From: Balanoglossus misakiensis
Taxonomy: Eukaryota; Hemichordata
DNA length: 64,000 nucleotides
Direction: 5' to 3'
Assembly (NCBI GenBank): GCA_040954595.2
Contig: CM082596.2
Location: 10,788,001 to 10,852,000, forward strand
Part shown: positions 39,249 to 50,499 of the stretch, piece by piece
How positions within the stretch are numbered: the stretch's first letter is position 1
Layout: each line of letters opens with the position of its first letter
The notes under the pieces: generated by a model
What the model saw: only the letters and a program-made list of their open reading frames with translations
What the model was told of the DNA's origin: nothing
Database searches by the model: none
Made by a program: the position numbers and the translations under genes

Positions 39249-40990
39249 ACCCCTGTTTATAAGAAGGGTTCTTCTTCTGAGGTCAGCAATTATAGGCCCA
39301 TTTCCATTCTACCAGTCATAAGTAAAATTGTAGAATCTGTTGTAAAAAAACAACCCATCTCATTTTTCGACAAATTCAGCATTCTCTCTGAGACACAGTA
39401 TGGGTTTCGAAAACTGTATAGTACAAAACTTGCATTAGCAAATATTATATCAGATATTATAGACAATATGGACATGGGTTTTACTACATTAGGAATTTTT
39501 ATTGACTTTAAAAAAGCCTTTGACACAATAGACCATAGCATTCTTCTGCACAAACTCTCACACTATGGTATCAGAGGCCTTCCATTTAATTCTCCCGACC
39601 TTAAATAGGTTTTGGCTACCTAGGTGGGTGATAAAAATCTCACATGGTCGACACAATTTCAAGATGGCCGATTTTTGCCATGTTTAAGGAATAGGAGTTC
39701 ATAAGCTAAAGTGATGATGGGTCATTCTGAATCTTTTAATAGAACAAATAACAAAATGTGAAAAATGTTTAATATGGTAACTACAAAGACAGACATGTTT
39801 GATCCAAGGAAGTCATGAAATACAGTAAACATATCATTTCTTCTATCTCTTACTACAGTGGGTTGTCGACTTTTCGACCAGAATGCAATGGGATTTGACC
39901 CCCTAGCGCAAAGTGAAAACCTATTTAAGGTAGCCACAATCGGTTTACAAGTTATCTTCATAATCGCCATCAGGTGGTTGCCATTGACAAGAGTATTTCA
40001 GATCCAAAGATTGTAAAATGTGGAATACCACAAGGTTCTATTCTTGGCCCACTTCTATTCCTCATTTCTATTAATGATATTGTTCAATCAACCAGCGCAT
40101 TTGATTTTAAACTTTTTGCAGATGATACGGGTTTGTTTAAATGTACAAGCTGCAATGTCAACTTTAATCAAATGAACAGTGATTTCAAGTTGGTCAAAGA
40201 TTGGTGTGATGCCAATAAACTGACCATTAACACTGGTAAAACTAACTATATGTTAATGAATTCCATTCATAAACCAGCTCACGTTCAAGGTCAACTAGAA
40301 ATTGACAGTTCTTTTGTTGAGAATGTCTCTTCCACTACTTACGTTGGTGTCACCATTGACTGCGCTCTGAGGTGGAAATCGCACATTGAGAAAGTCAGGA
40401 GCACTATCAGCCCAATTGTTGGAGTTATTTAAAAAATACGTCACTTTGTACCTAAGTCCACCTTGCTTTTACTTTACAACTTATTAATTTTACCACACTT
40501 AATGTATTGTATTGAAATATGGGGGCATACATATCATTCAGCCCGGCAACCAGTTTTCGTCTTCAGAAAAGATTGGTTCGTCTGATTACCTTTTCATCCT
40601 ACAATGCTCATTCAGCCCCTCTGTTTTGACAACTCAGCATATTGAATGTGTTTAATTGTTGTAAACTTCAGACTTGTATGTTCATTTATGACCTAGATCA
40701 TTATCACTATGCTCACCACCTTGATCAGTATTTCCAAGGTGTCTCTCCACATACATATCCAACATCATTTAGTACGAACAGGAACTTAAAAATCCCAAAG
40801 GTTAACTTGACTACTTCTCAGCAGAATTTTAAGTATGCATCTGTAAAATGCTGGAACTCCATTCCATACACTTTAAAATATACACACTGCAGAAACAGAT
40901 TTAAATAAGAGCTCAAAAAACATCTGCTACAACTTCAGTGACAACTTTTTTTCAATATAGTCAACCTATTGTAATGTACTCCTTCGCAAC
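39249..40990 (+). pseudogene. Non-LTR retrotransposon reverse transcriptase (broken)
   Basis: Copies RNA to DNA at the target site in jockey/CR1-like elements. Plus-strand codons give the palm in order: SEVSNYRPISILPVISKI (39276 on), FIDFKKAFDTIDH with the first catalytic Asp (39487 on), GIPQGSILGPLLF (40022 on) and the FADD catalytic motif (about 40115), then LTINTGKTNYM and, from 40640, the C-terminal tail with KCWNSIP. The frame is broken by an inserted element (39587-39938, between the codons for LPFN and FTSYL), by a stop at 40430-40432, and by further stops and a shift before 40640. The endonuclease and ORF1 are missing. From 40071 it is part of the inverted repeat's right arm. Confidence 0.88.
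39598..39931. mobile_element. MITE-like insertion inside the reverse transcriptase
   Basis: A 16-bp inverted repeat, ACCTTAAATAGGTTTT at 39598-39613 and its complement at 39916-39931, lies just inside the ends of a block with no coding potential. The reverse-transcriptase frame is intact on both sides (LPFN before, FTSYLHNRHQ after), so the outer limits are about 39587-39938. AAT flanks both sides and may be a short target duplication. Confidence 0.65.
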
Positions 40991-42657
40991 AAATGCCTTC
41001 AACTCACCTGTATTTATTTATTTATTTATTTATTTAACAGATCATTTATTTACATGTGCTGTACAACTGTTTGACATCTTTAAAATTAATTAACTCAGAA
41101 ATATGGGCCATGGACTAGACTAGTTTCCGCGAAACTATTTCCATGGTCCACACTGGAAATATGTAAACATCTTCCTTTTACATTCAGTGTATTATATTAT
41201 AGATATATCGACATATCTCTGGTGAAATAAAATTCATTCGTTTATTCAGGTAAGGGCACCATAACACACATTCCAACCAAATTTCAGCTAAATATGCCAA
41301 GTAGTTTTAAAGAAGAAGATTGAAATACCAAAAGTTGACGGACGACGGACGGACGACGGACGGACACTTATCAACCTACTGCTACAGCTCGGCTGACACA
41401 AGTGACAGCAGAGCTAATAAAAATGGGGGTCAACCAGCTAGATTTGGGGGAAAGCGCCCTCTATCTAGCACCTCTTTCAGCTTTTGCCAGTGTTCGTAGA
41501 TCTTTGTATAATGGCCTCAAAAATAAGCATTGTGGGAGGTTCTTCATATTTTTTTTCACCATTAGAGACTCTAAACTTACTGAAAATTTTATTTTCAGCA
41601 ATTTTGAGATTCTATCTTGGTCAGTATGATAATGGCATATCAATACAACCGTTAAATTAAATACAGAATTGCCTAGAAATCAACTTTTATATAAGTTTTT
41701 TACCACTTCTAGATGTAAACTTTTTTAAAAACTTGGTAGAACCTTGTTTGAAATATATCAAATCATTTTAAGGCAAAAAAAATAGAGGGTCACCACGCAT
41801 ATTGTTGAGACACAGAAAGTTAAACATGGATTTCAGGCATCTTTAACAACAGGATAGGCTGCAAAAGAGTTCGGTTGCTATAGCAACCAAAAGTATTGCA
41901 AACGCGTGAAAATTTCAGTCCCAAATTTACTAAATACATAGTATGTACTTAAATAACCTCACAGCACTACACTACAACTTTGTTTGAAAAACACTGGAAA
42001 TAAAATTTAGCTTTTTACACTATGCGCAGAAACCTGCGAAACCTGCGCAAAATGGTCAATTAGAAAGAAATTTTGAGATACCGCATACAAGTTCGCATAC
42101 GCGTACATGTGTTCTGGGCACCAGATCGGCCAACCTAGACGTGGCGCCCTATCCTCGCCCGTTCTGTTATCTTACAATGGATATTTTTTGTGTGCATGTC
42201 ATGCAACCGTGACAAAATATTTGCTTGCAAGCATTGTAGTTTTGTGGAAAACGCAAGAAACAGACATGAATGCGAGCCCTGTATGTATCTTTGAAGATGA
42301 TAAAATTCAATGCAGATTAGTTACAATGATTTACTTGTTATTAGTTACAATGATTTACTTGACTACAGGCCATGCATTCCAGAAGTCCACCATAGTAATT
42401 ATTAATGATATGCAAGCATGGACAAAGTCACAGCAAATTTGGCTTTAGAGTAATTCTTCAGATATTGCACAATACCCAACAACAATAATAAAGTTAGTTT
42501 AAACAAAATTATTGAACCAAAAGTACATGTATAAGTCTATCTAGACTTGACCAATATATCATTTGGTTGTACCAAATTAAATCCAATTTATCTGACAAAT
42601 AGTCAAACTATCAGTAGAAGAAAAGTCTGGAGGGAGGGCCACTCCCCCAATCTCCAG
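40071..42657 (-). repeat. Right arm of the 6.6-kb inverted repeat
   Basis: Reverse complement of 36035-38662 with scattered substitutions and small indels. It holds the later part of the reverse-transcriptase remnant, a short (TTTA)n tract (41011-41036), a 3'-tail module (41040-41260), a GGAC-rich module ending in a TCAGC-rich imperfect hairpin (41335-41420), and about 1.2 kb of unidentified sequence ending at CTCCCCCAATCTCCAG. ORFs here, such as 42107-42448, show no recognisable domain. Confidence 0.9.
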
Positions 42658-42670
42658 GACTATCATAGTA

Positions 42671-43055
42671 CCGGGGTTTACTGAGAGTTTGCCCAGGGCC
42701 GTTATACGACAGAAAAGTTTATCTACCATTTAGCTAAATGCAGAAGTGTAATGGGTAATAAACTGCTACAGTTGACAGTGCGTTCTGGACCATTCCACTT
42801 ACATATTTAGTACGGTTGATGGGGAGATATGATCATAAGCACTGCACCAATAATTTGACATGCCTTACTATTTTAACCTTTTTAAGCTTCTTACTACTTC
42901 TTGACGCTTTCCTTGACTTTTTTTCAGTGGATTCGTCAAAGTGAAATGCCACTGACCAAGTCCAAAGTGAAACAGTAATTCTAAATAACGGCCCAACCCC
43001 CAAATAACTGCCCGTGGGCGCCCTTTCGGGTGGGCGAACTCTCAGTAAACCCCGG
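42671..43055. mobile_element. 385-bp TA-flanked MITE
   Basis: The ends are a clean inverted repeat beginning CCGGGGTTTACTGAGAGTT and running about 24 bp with one mismatch. TA flanks both sides (42669-42670 and 43056-43057). The TA duplication and long terminal repeats fit a non-autonomous Tc1/mariner-like element. It carries no transposase. Confidence 0.8.
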
Positions 43056-43279
43056 TAAAAAACAAGTGACCTGTCGGTCAAAAGAGCTCTGCTGACTTTA
43101 ACAGTGTAACCTGGGCAATGATATGAATACCCTAGGTTTTTATTCATAATAATTGTATTCTATTGAACAAAACCAAACATAAACATAACAAGTATTTATC
43201 CAAATTCAGCTTGATTCATTGTGCTAAAGAAAGAAAGAATTGTATCCTAAAGAACAACATCAAAAGGAAGCACCAAGGT

Positions 43280-43712
43280 TCTAATTTGCATATTCATGAC
43301 CCCATCAAAATTCCAATTAACAAAATCCAACATCATTTAGTACGAACAGGAACTTAAAAATCCCAAAGGTTAACTTGAATGTTTCCATGGTCCACACTGG
43401 AAATATGTAAACATCTTCCTTTTACATTCAGTGTATTATATTATATATATATCGACATATCTCTGGTGAAATAAAATTCATTCATTTATTCAGGTAGGGG
43501 CACCATAACACACATTCAGCAGAATTTTAAGTATGCATCTGTAAAATGCTGGAACTCCATTCCACACACTTTAAAAAATACACACTGCAGAAACAGATCT
43601 AAAAAAGAGCTCAAAAAACATCTGCTACAACTTCAGTGACAACTTTTTTTTCAATATAGTCAACCCATTGTAATGTACTCCTTCGCAACAAATGCCTTCA
43701 ACTCACCTGTAT

Positions 43713-43777
<65 letters not shown>

Positions 43778-44310
43778 AGATCATTTATTTACATGTGCTG
43801 TACAACTGTTTGACATCTTTAAAATTAATTAACTCAGAAATATGGGCCATGGACTAGACTAGTTTCTGCGAAACTATTTCCATGGTCCACACTGGAAATA
43901 TGTAAACATCTTCCTTTTACATTCAGTGTATTATATTATATATATATCGACATATCTCTGGTGAAATAAAATTCATTCATTTATTCAGGTAGGGGCACCA
44001 TAACACACATTCCTACCAAATTTCAGCTCCATTGTACATGTAGTTATGGAGAAGAAGATTTTTGACCAAAAATTATATTTTTAGATCTTATTTGCATATT
44101 CATGACCCCATCAAATCCAAATTAACAAAATCAGTTAAGGGCACCATAACACACATCCCAACCAAATTTCAGCTAAATATGCCAAGTAGTTTTAGAGAAG
44201 AAGATTGAAATACCAAAAGTTGACGGACGACAGACAACGGACGGACGGACGACAGACGGACACTTATCAACCTACTGCTACAGCTGGGCTGACACAAGTG
44301 TCAGCCGAGT
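43280..44310 (+). repeat. Rearranged pieces of the same retrotransposon tail and GGAC-rich modules
   Basis: A mosaic of sequences also present in the inverted-repeat arms. 43326-43377 and 43516-43660 are the C-terminal tail of the reverse-transcriptase ORF, split by a copy of the downstream module (43378-43515). A long (TTTA)n tract follows at 43710-43776, then a second copy of the downstream module (43790-44010), and modules beginning GGCACCATAACACAC at 43498, 43996 and 44147. The last runs into GGACGGACGG repeats (44222-44262). It ends in a hairpin, GGCTGACAC/GTGTCAGCC (44287-44308), followed by GAGTTAAAA. That hairpin end resembles Helitron or similar non-autonomous ends, but the class is unproven. 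Confidence 0.65.
43710..43776. repeat. (TTTA)n microsatellite, about 16 copies
   Basis: Pure tetranucleotide tract at the 3' side of the retrotransposon tail, matching the tracts in both arms of the inverted repeat. Its fixed place after the ORF tail suggests it started as the element's 3' terminal repeat. Confidence 0.95.
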
Positions 44311-44975
44311 TAAAAAACATCAAAGAAATTGTGTTCAAGATTTTAAATGTGACTCTTGTTATATTTTGACTCCATGTAATCTTGCAAAGCCAAGTTTGAG
44401 GCATCTGGAAATATTTCTTAAAAATAGAATGATGAAACTACTTCTGCCATTATGATTTACACTACTGAATTACTGGTTTCCATATAGCTTGTGATGGCTA
44501 TAACTTCTGTAATTTATAATGGCTGCCTCACTGAAACGCAGGAGGAGGACTTTGAATGAATGAATGAATGAATGAATGAATGGTTGATTGACTGACTGAC
44601 TGACTGACTTACTGGTTACAAAAATTGTATACAACCAATGCAATAAGGCAGTGTGCTGTTGTCTATTCACTCATAAATATGCATTTTAATTATGAACATA
44701 CAACTACATTCTAAAATAATTATAAAACCTATTTTATAATTTTTTTAACCAAACGAGATACAATACACTGAACATAAACTCAACATTAATAATTGAAGTT
44801 TTCACACCATTCAGAACTTGCTTAAAATTTCTAATAAAACTACCATTAAAAGGAATAGTAGGTAACAGGCAAGTGTGCAGTGCATACATTTGAGTCACTT
44901 TGCTGTCAGCAGAGGGCAAAGCAGAGGGAAGGGGTGGGAGGGGGAAATCAAAATTTCTGCATGGGATATGGGGTA
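44311..44975. other. No gene seen
   Basis: AT-rich sequence without a recognisable coding region. It contains short GAAT (44553-44581) and GACT (44588-44609) tetranucleotide tracts. The ORF on the minus strand at 44734-45078 runs into the neighbouring mobile element and shows no domain. Confidence 0.6.
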
Positions 44976-45701
44976 TTATCATATGCCTATATTCACGTGC
45001 CCATGTAAAGTCTATGGGGAAAAGCGCCCTCACATCCGTGCAGTTTTTTTGCTTATCACGCCCCGGCCCGGTGACCATATTTGGAAGACGCGTTCAATAT
45101 CCGGATCTAGTTTTGTGTTTATTGCGCGAGATTCGAAAGTTGTCGTTGCTACGTTCTGAATTAAATTTTTCTGCTGCGGTGTCACCGACTAGTGCACTTG
45201 TAGTGTGCGTATGTCCTATGCCGCTAACGAATCACACAATCGCTGCATGTTGTAGAGCTTTATTTGGAAATATGAATAGAAAAATTGATGATTTGATCTG
45301 AATAATGTGTGACTGTCGGCGTCGATCGTCGCGAAGAAAAAATAATGTTTTGCTCGCGCTCGGCTGTGTGAGTTCGAGCGCGTCTATATCTCACGTGCAA
45401 TAGAATGTAAACAAATGGCATATCAATCCGCAAGAACTGGAGGAATGCGCCTCTATGCTACGGGATAGATCATTTCAAAACGATAGATAAACACGTAATA
45501 TTTACATTCCAAAATATTACAGAATGTGTATTTTATTAGTTTCTTGTAGATTATCGTTCAATAAGGCATATGATAAAACCTTTACGGCCCTGATACGGGT
45601 TTTGCGGCCCTCGGTCGTATGGCGATTCGCGCCCTCCCTGCGGTCGGGCGCTTCCGCCCTACGACCTCGGGCCGCAAAACCCGTATCAGGGCCGTAAAGA
45701 T
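44976..45701. mobile_element. Composite non-autonomous element, copy 1 (726 bp)
   Basis: Starts TTATCATATGCC, ends GGGCCGTAAAGAT, and is flanked by TA on both sides (44974-44975 and 45702-45703). The same unit occurs at 53583-54325 and 57313-58055. It has two parts: 44976-45576, bounded by a 12-bp inverted repeat (TTATCATATGCC and GGCATATGATAA at 45565-45576), then AACC and a 118-bp hairpin (45581-45698). No transposase is encoded; its ORFs differ from copy to copy and have no motif. The class is uncertain; TA flanks suggest a Tc1/mariner-type mover. Confidence 0.8.
45581..45698. repeat. 118-bp GC-rich hairpin at the end of the composite element
   Basis: Outer arms of 30 bp start TTTACGGCCCTGATACGGG and match their complement at the end. 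Inner arms GGTCGTA.GGCG and a small GCGCCC/GGGCGC stem continue the pairing, leaving a short loop. The same hairpin closes the other two copies at 54205-54322 and 57935-58052. Confidence 0.9.
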
Positions 45702-46511
45702 TACTTGAAACCTTCATAGAGTGGGAGGGGGGATTTGAAATAAAGATGCATCCCCCCGACCAAGTTGTTTGCTAACTCTACCTAAATGATCTTTTGATAG
45801 CAGGTGTTGTAGACAGCATTGACGTCACTAGAAATCTCACAGACTCTAGAGTGTCCTTTTCTGTATTCATGGGCTACACACAATTTGTCAAATTGACGTA
45901 TATAACCAGTATAAAAAATGCAGTAGGTGATTCCACTTGAATCATGAGAGTTTTAAGTGTAGGATACAATAAAGCTCTTGTCAATAAACTACATGTAGAG
46001 TCACATACATTGCAAAGGTTTTACTGATTTATTCAACATTAGTACAGAAACTATTAGGACATTTATTTCTTTTCTAAATTTGCTAAAGTGTAGTGATTCT
46101 ATATATGATTCTGTTAGTTAATTAAAGTGCTTGAGTGAAAAGATATTTAAATATGGCTATAGTCTATATTATGCTTTTTACGGGGGACGATTTGTGTTTA
46201 GGCAGATTTTAAAGGCGAAGGCCTCACCATTAAATCATACTAATGGGATATAGTACTTGTTATAATATACCTCATGCTGTGTCGTGATTCGCCAGAATCA
46301 GTCAAGTGATAGGAAAATAAAATTGATTATGAATCCCTCGGGAAATAGCAGAAAAAAACATAAACCGGTCACCTAACCAAGGTGAGTTCACAGACTCGGG
46401 TCACGTCAATAAGCGTCGCCTCGTCTGACACAATGGCCACCGCTGAAGATGTCTTCTGCCAACCTCAAGAGAAAATTACAAGATTTTCCCAACTGTTAGC
46501 ATGAGGTTTAT

Positions 46512-46672
46512 TATAAAACACCTATGGCCTGGCCTATATTCGGGCCATAGCAGCCATTTTTACCCCCTACGGCCTCGGGAAATAGTATGTGATTCTGGTA
46601 ACTCACAGCTCCTCGGGGGTAATAAACAGCTGCAATGGCCCTCATGGCCAGCCAATAGGTGTTCAATATACA
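46512..46672. repeat. Imperfect foldback repeat, about 160 bp
   Basis: The left side (AACACCTATGGCCTGGCC, then GGGCCATAGCAGC and TTTTTACCCCC) pairs with the right side (GGGGGTAATAAACAGC, ATGGCCCTCATGGCCAGCC, AATAGGTGTT) as an interrupted inverted repeat. It is probably a small foldback or MITE relic. No target duplication was identified. Confidence 0.6.
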
Positions 46673-47297
46673 GAATTTCCACATTTTGTCAAACCAATTT
46701 CCCTGTCTTCCCATACTGGTGGCATGATAAGCTTTTGTGTTTAGCATTGTAAGGTTGTGGACTTCTCAAATTTCAAAAGGTAGAATATTGTTATTTTCCT
46801 GACTTTTATCAAACATAGCAAGAAAATACGGTGTTTCTATGTTAGTTTTAAGGGGGTCTAAAATATTGTGGATACTGCTGAGTCAGCACCTTCTCACACT
46901 CCCAATGCTATAGTTTTCCTATGGAGAAAATATCTAAACAGCTCTATCAAAAATCAAGCACAGTGACATAGTTGTAGTGTCCAGTATTTGCTATATGCGC
47001 CTGTGAGGGCGCTTTTGATAATACATCATCAGTACATCATCGTTCTTGTTGTTCAGAGCCGGATACGGCAATGGTCTACCCTGAATAATGTAGTATTTGT
47101 TAGTATGTGGTGCGTAAGTGTCCAGTCATTAATAGACGACAAAACAATAGTGTTTTCTTTAAATCTTGTAGTAATACTCCTCTTTTGGCACCTGAAATTT
47201 TAAGGAAAATGACAATATTGCAATACTGTTTTCTCAAAACCTATGACCTATGGAATATGGAATGATAACCAAAAATTGCATTTAGGTATTCTTCTAA

Positions 47298-47304
47298 CCT
47301 GAAC
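47298..47304. repeat. Target-site duplication, left copy (CCTGAAC)
   Basis: Seven bases directly before the left terminal repeat, identical to 62427-62433 directly after the right one. Confidence 0.85.
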
Positions 47305-47335
47305 CATAGACCCTAGAGAAAAACGGGACAGGAAA
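47305..47335 (+). repeat. Left terminal inverted repeat of the P-like element
   Basis: 31 bp beginning CATAGACCCTAGAGAAAAA, paired with 62396-62426. The only difference is base 20 (C here, A in the other end read in the same direction). Transposase would bind at or near these ends. Confidence 0.9.
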
Positions 47336-47556
47336 CAACGCCTCTTTCTTTGTAGTCACTTGGGTGGAATACATTAACTAGTGTTTGCACAGGTGTTGGC
47401 CTCCGCCCGCTTATCTAATCCCATTTACGGCCTGAATAACGCGAAATCCCGCGAAACACGAGACGAGATCATGCGAAACACCCCAAATCACGCATTTCTC
47501 GAGATTTCATGAGACGTTAACAGCCTGGATTGTTTACACCACTAGCACTGACAGAA

Positions 47557-49864
47557 ATGGCCGCTAACTGCCACAGCGATGACGACGAGTTTGTGGACGT
47601 TTTCTCCGAGGAAGACACAAATGGGTGTTCAGATAGCGTTGTAAGCGAAGACGAAACCCGTTCAGAAGACACAAAACCATTTTCGACCTCAACTGGCCGC
47701 CGAAATTTGCGGTATTTAGACCAGTACATGACCGCAAATGCCGGAAGTGTCCTATGCAGTGTGTGTGATAAAGCGTTCAAAACTAAACAAGGCTGCAAGA
47801 ATCATTTATTAAATGGACACAAACTACAAGGTAAGCATTTTAGGAGAGATACTGAAAAGGAGTAAGCCATTCAGGATTTATTAGGTGCACTAGCTGTCAC
47901 TTCCGAGCATAAATTCTTTCGAGTTCTACATTGTACCATTACTGTTGCTGGCATCATTAACAATAGAAAGATCCATTGACCCACGCCATTAAAAAGTACA
48001 GGCTGGATATGAATGCAAGTTTCAAAATGTAAACTGCTGATTCAGCTAAGATAAGTTAGAAAAACTCCTTCGCCAAGATTTGAAGTGGTAATTTTAGTGT
48101 TATTTTCAATAATAACTTTATGTGGGGTTTGACAAACAGCGTTCACCTTGTGAGAAGACATATCCGAATCAGTCATGAATATTAAAAATAAAAACTACTT
48201 TTGCTTAAAAATGGAAGACAATGTCAAAATGACTATCGATTGGTCAACTTTCAGAACCATCCCAAGGAACACAAGCACCAAGTAGTCAAGAGGAGAAGAT
48301 AGCCAAAGACAAAAGAAAGAAGAGAGAATACAGTAAGTACACCTATGTAGCTAGCAGTATTGTGCATGTAACAGTGGTCAACATGATTAATTTGAAGACA
48401 AACAATTTCTGTACCAGATGCTGATTGAGGTTTCCCGTGTGTAGTTGACAATAGAATACTGGGTTGGTAAAGCATAGACCCTCGAGAAAAAAAATAACCT
48501 GTTAAGCATAAAGGTTGGACCTGACTCTTATTATGGGCAAACTAAAGCACTCATTTCAGTTGATTATCTAACATTCATGACGAAGGTATCAGCCGTGTTT
48601 TGTTTTGTTTTTTTTTTCACTTAATTTAACATTCATGATGAAAGTAGCAGCTGTGTTTTTTTTCACTTTATAAGCCCTAAAATAAGAACAGGTCATTCAT
48701 ATTCAAGACAGGGGGCTTTTAACTTCAAGATTGTCTACTACATGATACATAATGCCAGACAGTTGTGCCTTGCAGTCAATTTAGATATGTAAGTTTCAGT
48801 GTTACTTACCATCCATTACATGTGTAATATTTTTTGTTATGTCAGGAAAACGACCCGTGCCTACATATACCAAAGAAAATGCTGTAAATGAGGCAGGACA
48901 TCTCCTCAGTGTGACAATGTGTCAACTACTGTCAAGAGACTACATAAAAAATGGAGGTTTTGCTAAGAGTATAGTTGCTTTCCAAGATGTGTTGAAGGCA
49001 TTACATGAAGCAGCTGTTGAAGATCCAGGTTGTATCTTAAAAGAGATGACATGCCTCATTGGCATTTTGTGGCCAGCAATTGTGGCAGGTGATGGGTGTT
49101 TTTTCTCATGTGCACGACGGGAGGCAGTCTTCAAGAAATTTCATCAGCTGAGAATTTCAGTGGAACTAAGAAAAGCAATCACAGCTCTCTGTGCCAAAGC
49201 AAATAAATGTGTGACAAATTCTCAGAAAACTATGATAGCCAATAGTATATTTGAGACGATTCTTCTAAGGAGAGAGAAAGTTGAACGAGACTTTGATTGT
49301 GCTGAATTAAAGCTGGACAATGTCGAAGAGAACATCCTTCGCTATTCGTGTGGTTATATACCAATGGCACTGAGTCGTAAATTAAACAGACAGTGTCATG
49401 TTCCACAGGGCATGTTGGATTGTCTTGCTGACATGGTTTCTATACAATCAACAGAAAAAACCTTCTTGTCTTACACGACACAGTGGGTTCTTGAAGAAAA
49501 CCGGGGTGGTTTGTTTATTGTGAATGATAAGACATACTTGTTCTTCAGAAGAGTAGAATATTTTATTCGCCAGAATGTTAATATGTTAATTCAGATGAAT
49601 GTCAGTATTCGTGAATTGGTGATAGATTGTGTGCTATCAGACAATGCTGCATTACAATATTGGTCTGATTTGTCAAAGGGTCTTAGTGAAGCCCTATCCC
49701 TGAAGCTCATGTTAATGTGTGTTACAATGTGGACCAATATACGAGGTCACTCGACAGCAAAGCAGTTCATACAAAAGTACAAAAATGATCAAGGCAATGG
49801 GCAAAGTGCAAGTAGAGGACTCCGCAAAGTGCTTAAATCATGTAAGTCAGTAGATAAGGATTAA
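47557..49864 (+). CDS. C2H2 zinc-finger protein of unknown function, three exons
   Basis: Exons 47557-47830, 48255-48332 and 48846-49864 join in frame across GT-AG introns to 456 codons plus stop. The ATG at 47557 sits in AGAAATGG, a fair initiation context. Residues 1-40 are very acidic. One C2H2 finger lies at about residues 67-88 (C-x2-C-x12-H-x4-H, starting CSVCDKAFKTKQG), then a Lys/Arg-rich linker (exon 2) and a roughly 340-residue region with no fold I can name. That last region resembles, from memory, uncharacterised invertebrate proteins with a GY.P.AL motif and a MWTNIRGHS motif near the C-terminus. It lies inside the P-like element's ends and converges on the transposase, so it may be an accessory or DNA-binding partner. 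That role is inference. The exon frames are intact. Confidence 0.75.
48473..48490 (+). promoter_or_regulatory. Internal copy of the terminal-repeat motif
   Basis: CATAGACCCTCGAGAAAA in intron 2 of the zinc-finger gene matches the first 18 bases of the element's end with one mismatch, in left-end orientation. It could be an internal transposase-binding site or the scar of a nested element; no duplication flanks it. Confidence 0.5.
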
Positions 49865-50493
49865 AAGCCCATTAGCTGCAACTGCAAAACTTGTCCATCC
49901 TCAAGACACCTTCCAAATTTATCAGATATTAATTGCAATCTAGAGATTGAATGACGTTGTCATTAACTATGCCTAAACAACATTCACTTGTGGCAAAATA
50001 GGCAAGAAACTGATCAGATTTTGTTCATTTTAAATTGTTCCTAATCTTGCCATAATGTATGAAAATCAGAATCTTTGTCAGAGTGGAGTGAATATTTACA
50101 TGTACCGTTCAAGCTATTTATCATAGTGTTGTATGGAGGGAGCCATATTTGGGTGCTGCATCCAATTATTATTTGTCTGACTAAAACCTCCATGCTGTCC
50201 CACTCAGTTGACATTTATAATTAGGTAAACATTATAAGTAAGAACGTTTTATGGACTAGTTGTATCTAAATGTAAAATCGTGAAATTAATAATGTCAAAG
50301 GTTGCAGTTCATGTGCCTTTAATAAAGATAAGCGATCGGGTCATGCAATTTTTGTCATCAAAGTTTCCGAGCGAAGTAATTGCCTGTGGGTGGGGGGAGG
50401 GTACTTTCCAGTGTGTAGTATTTACAGGGACATTTGAAGCATGTGCATTTGTTATCATAGTTATTGTTCAATTTGTCTCGAAGTCAGTGTTAA

Positions 50494-50499
50494 AATAAA
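50494..50499 (+). terminator. Candidate polyadenylation signal (AATAAA)
   Basis: AATAAA lies 630 bp after the stop codon of the zinc-finger gene. It was chosen by position and sequence only; other sites are possible. Confidence 0.4.

Larger units (their letters stand above)
45704..47304. other. Left flank of the 15-kb transposon, no gene seen
   Basis: No supported coding region. It contains an imperfect foldback of about 160 bp at 46512-46672. Short ORFs across 46501-46752 on both strands simply read through that foldback. The stretch ends with CCTGAAC, the target duplication of the transposon. Confidence 0.55.

Noticed and set aside
39290-39553. Minus-strand ORF of 87 codons
   Set aside because: Antisense to the conserved reverse-transcriptase palm read on the plus strand.
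45517-45717. ORF with Arg-rich peptide
   Set aside because: It reads through the 118-bp hairpin of the composite element; the hairpin alone explains it.
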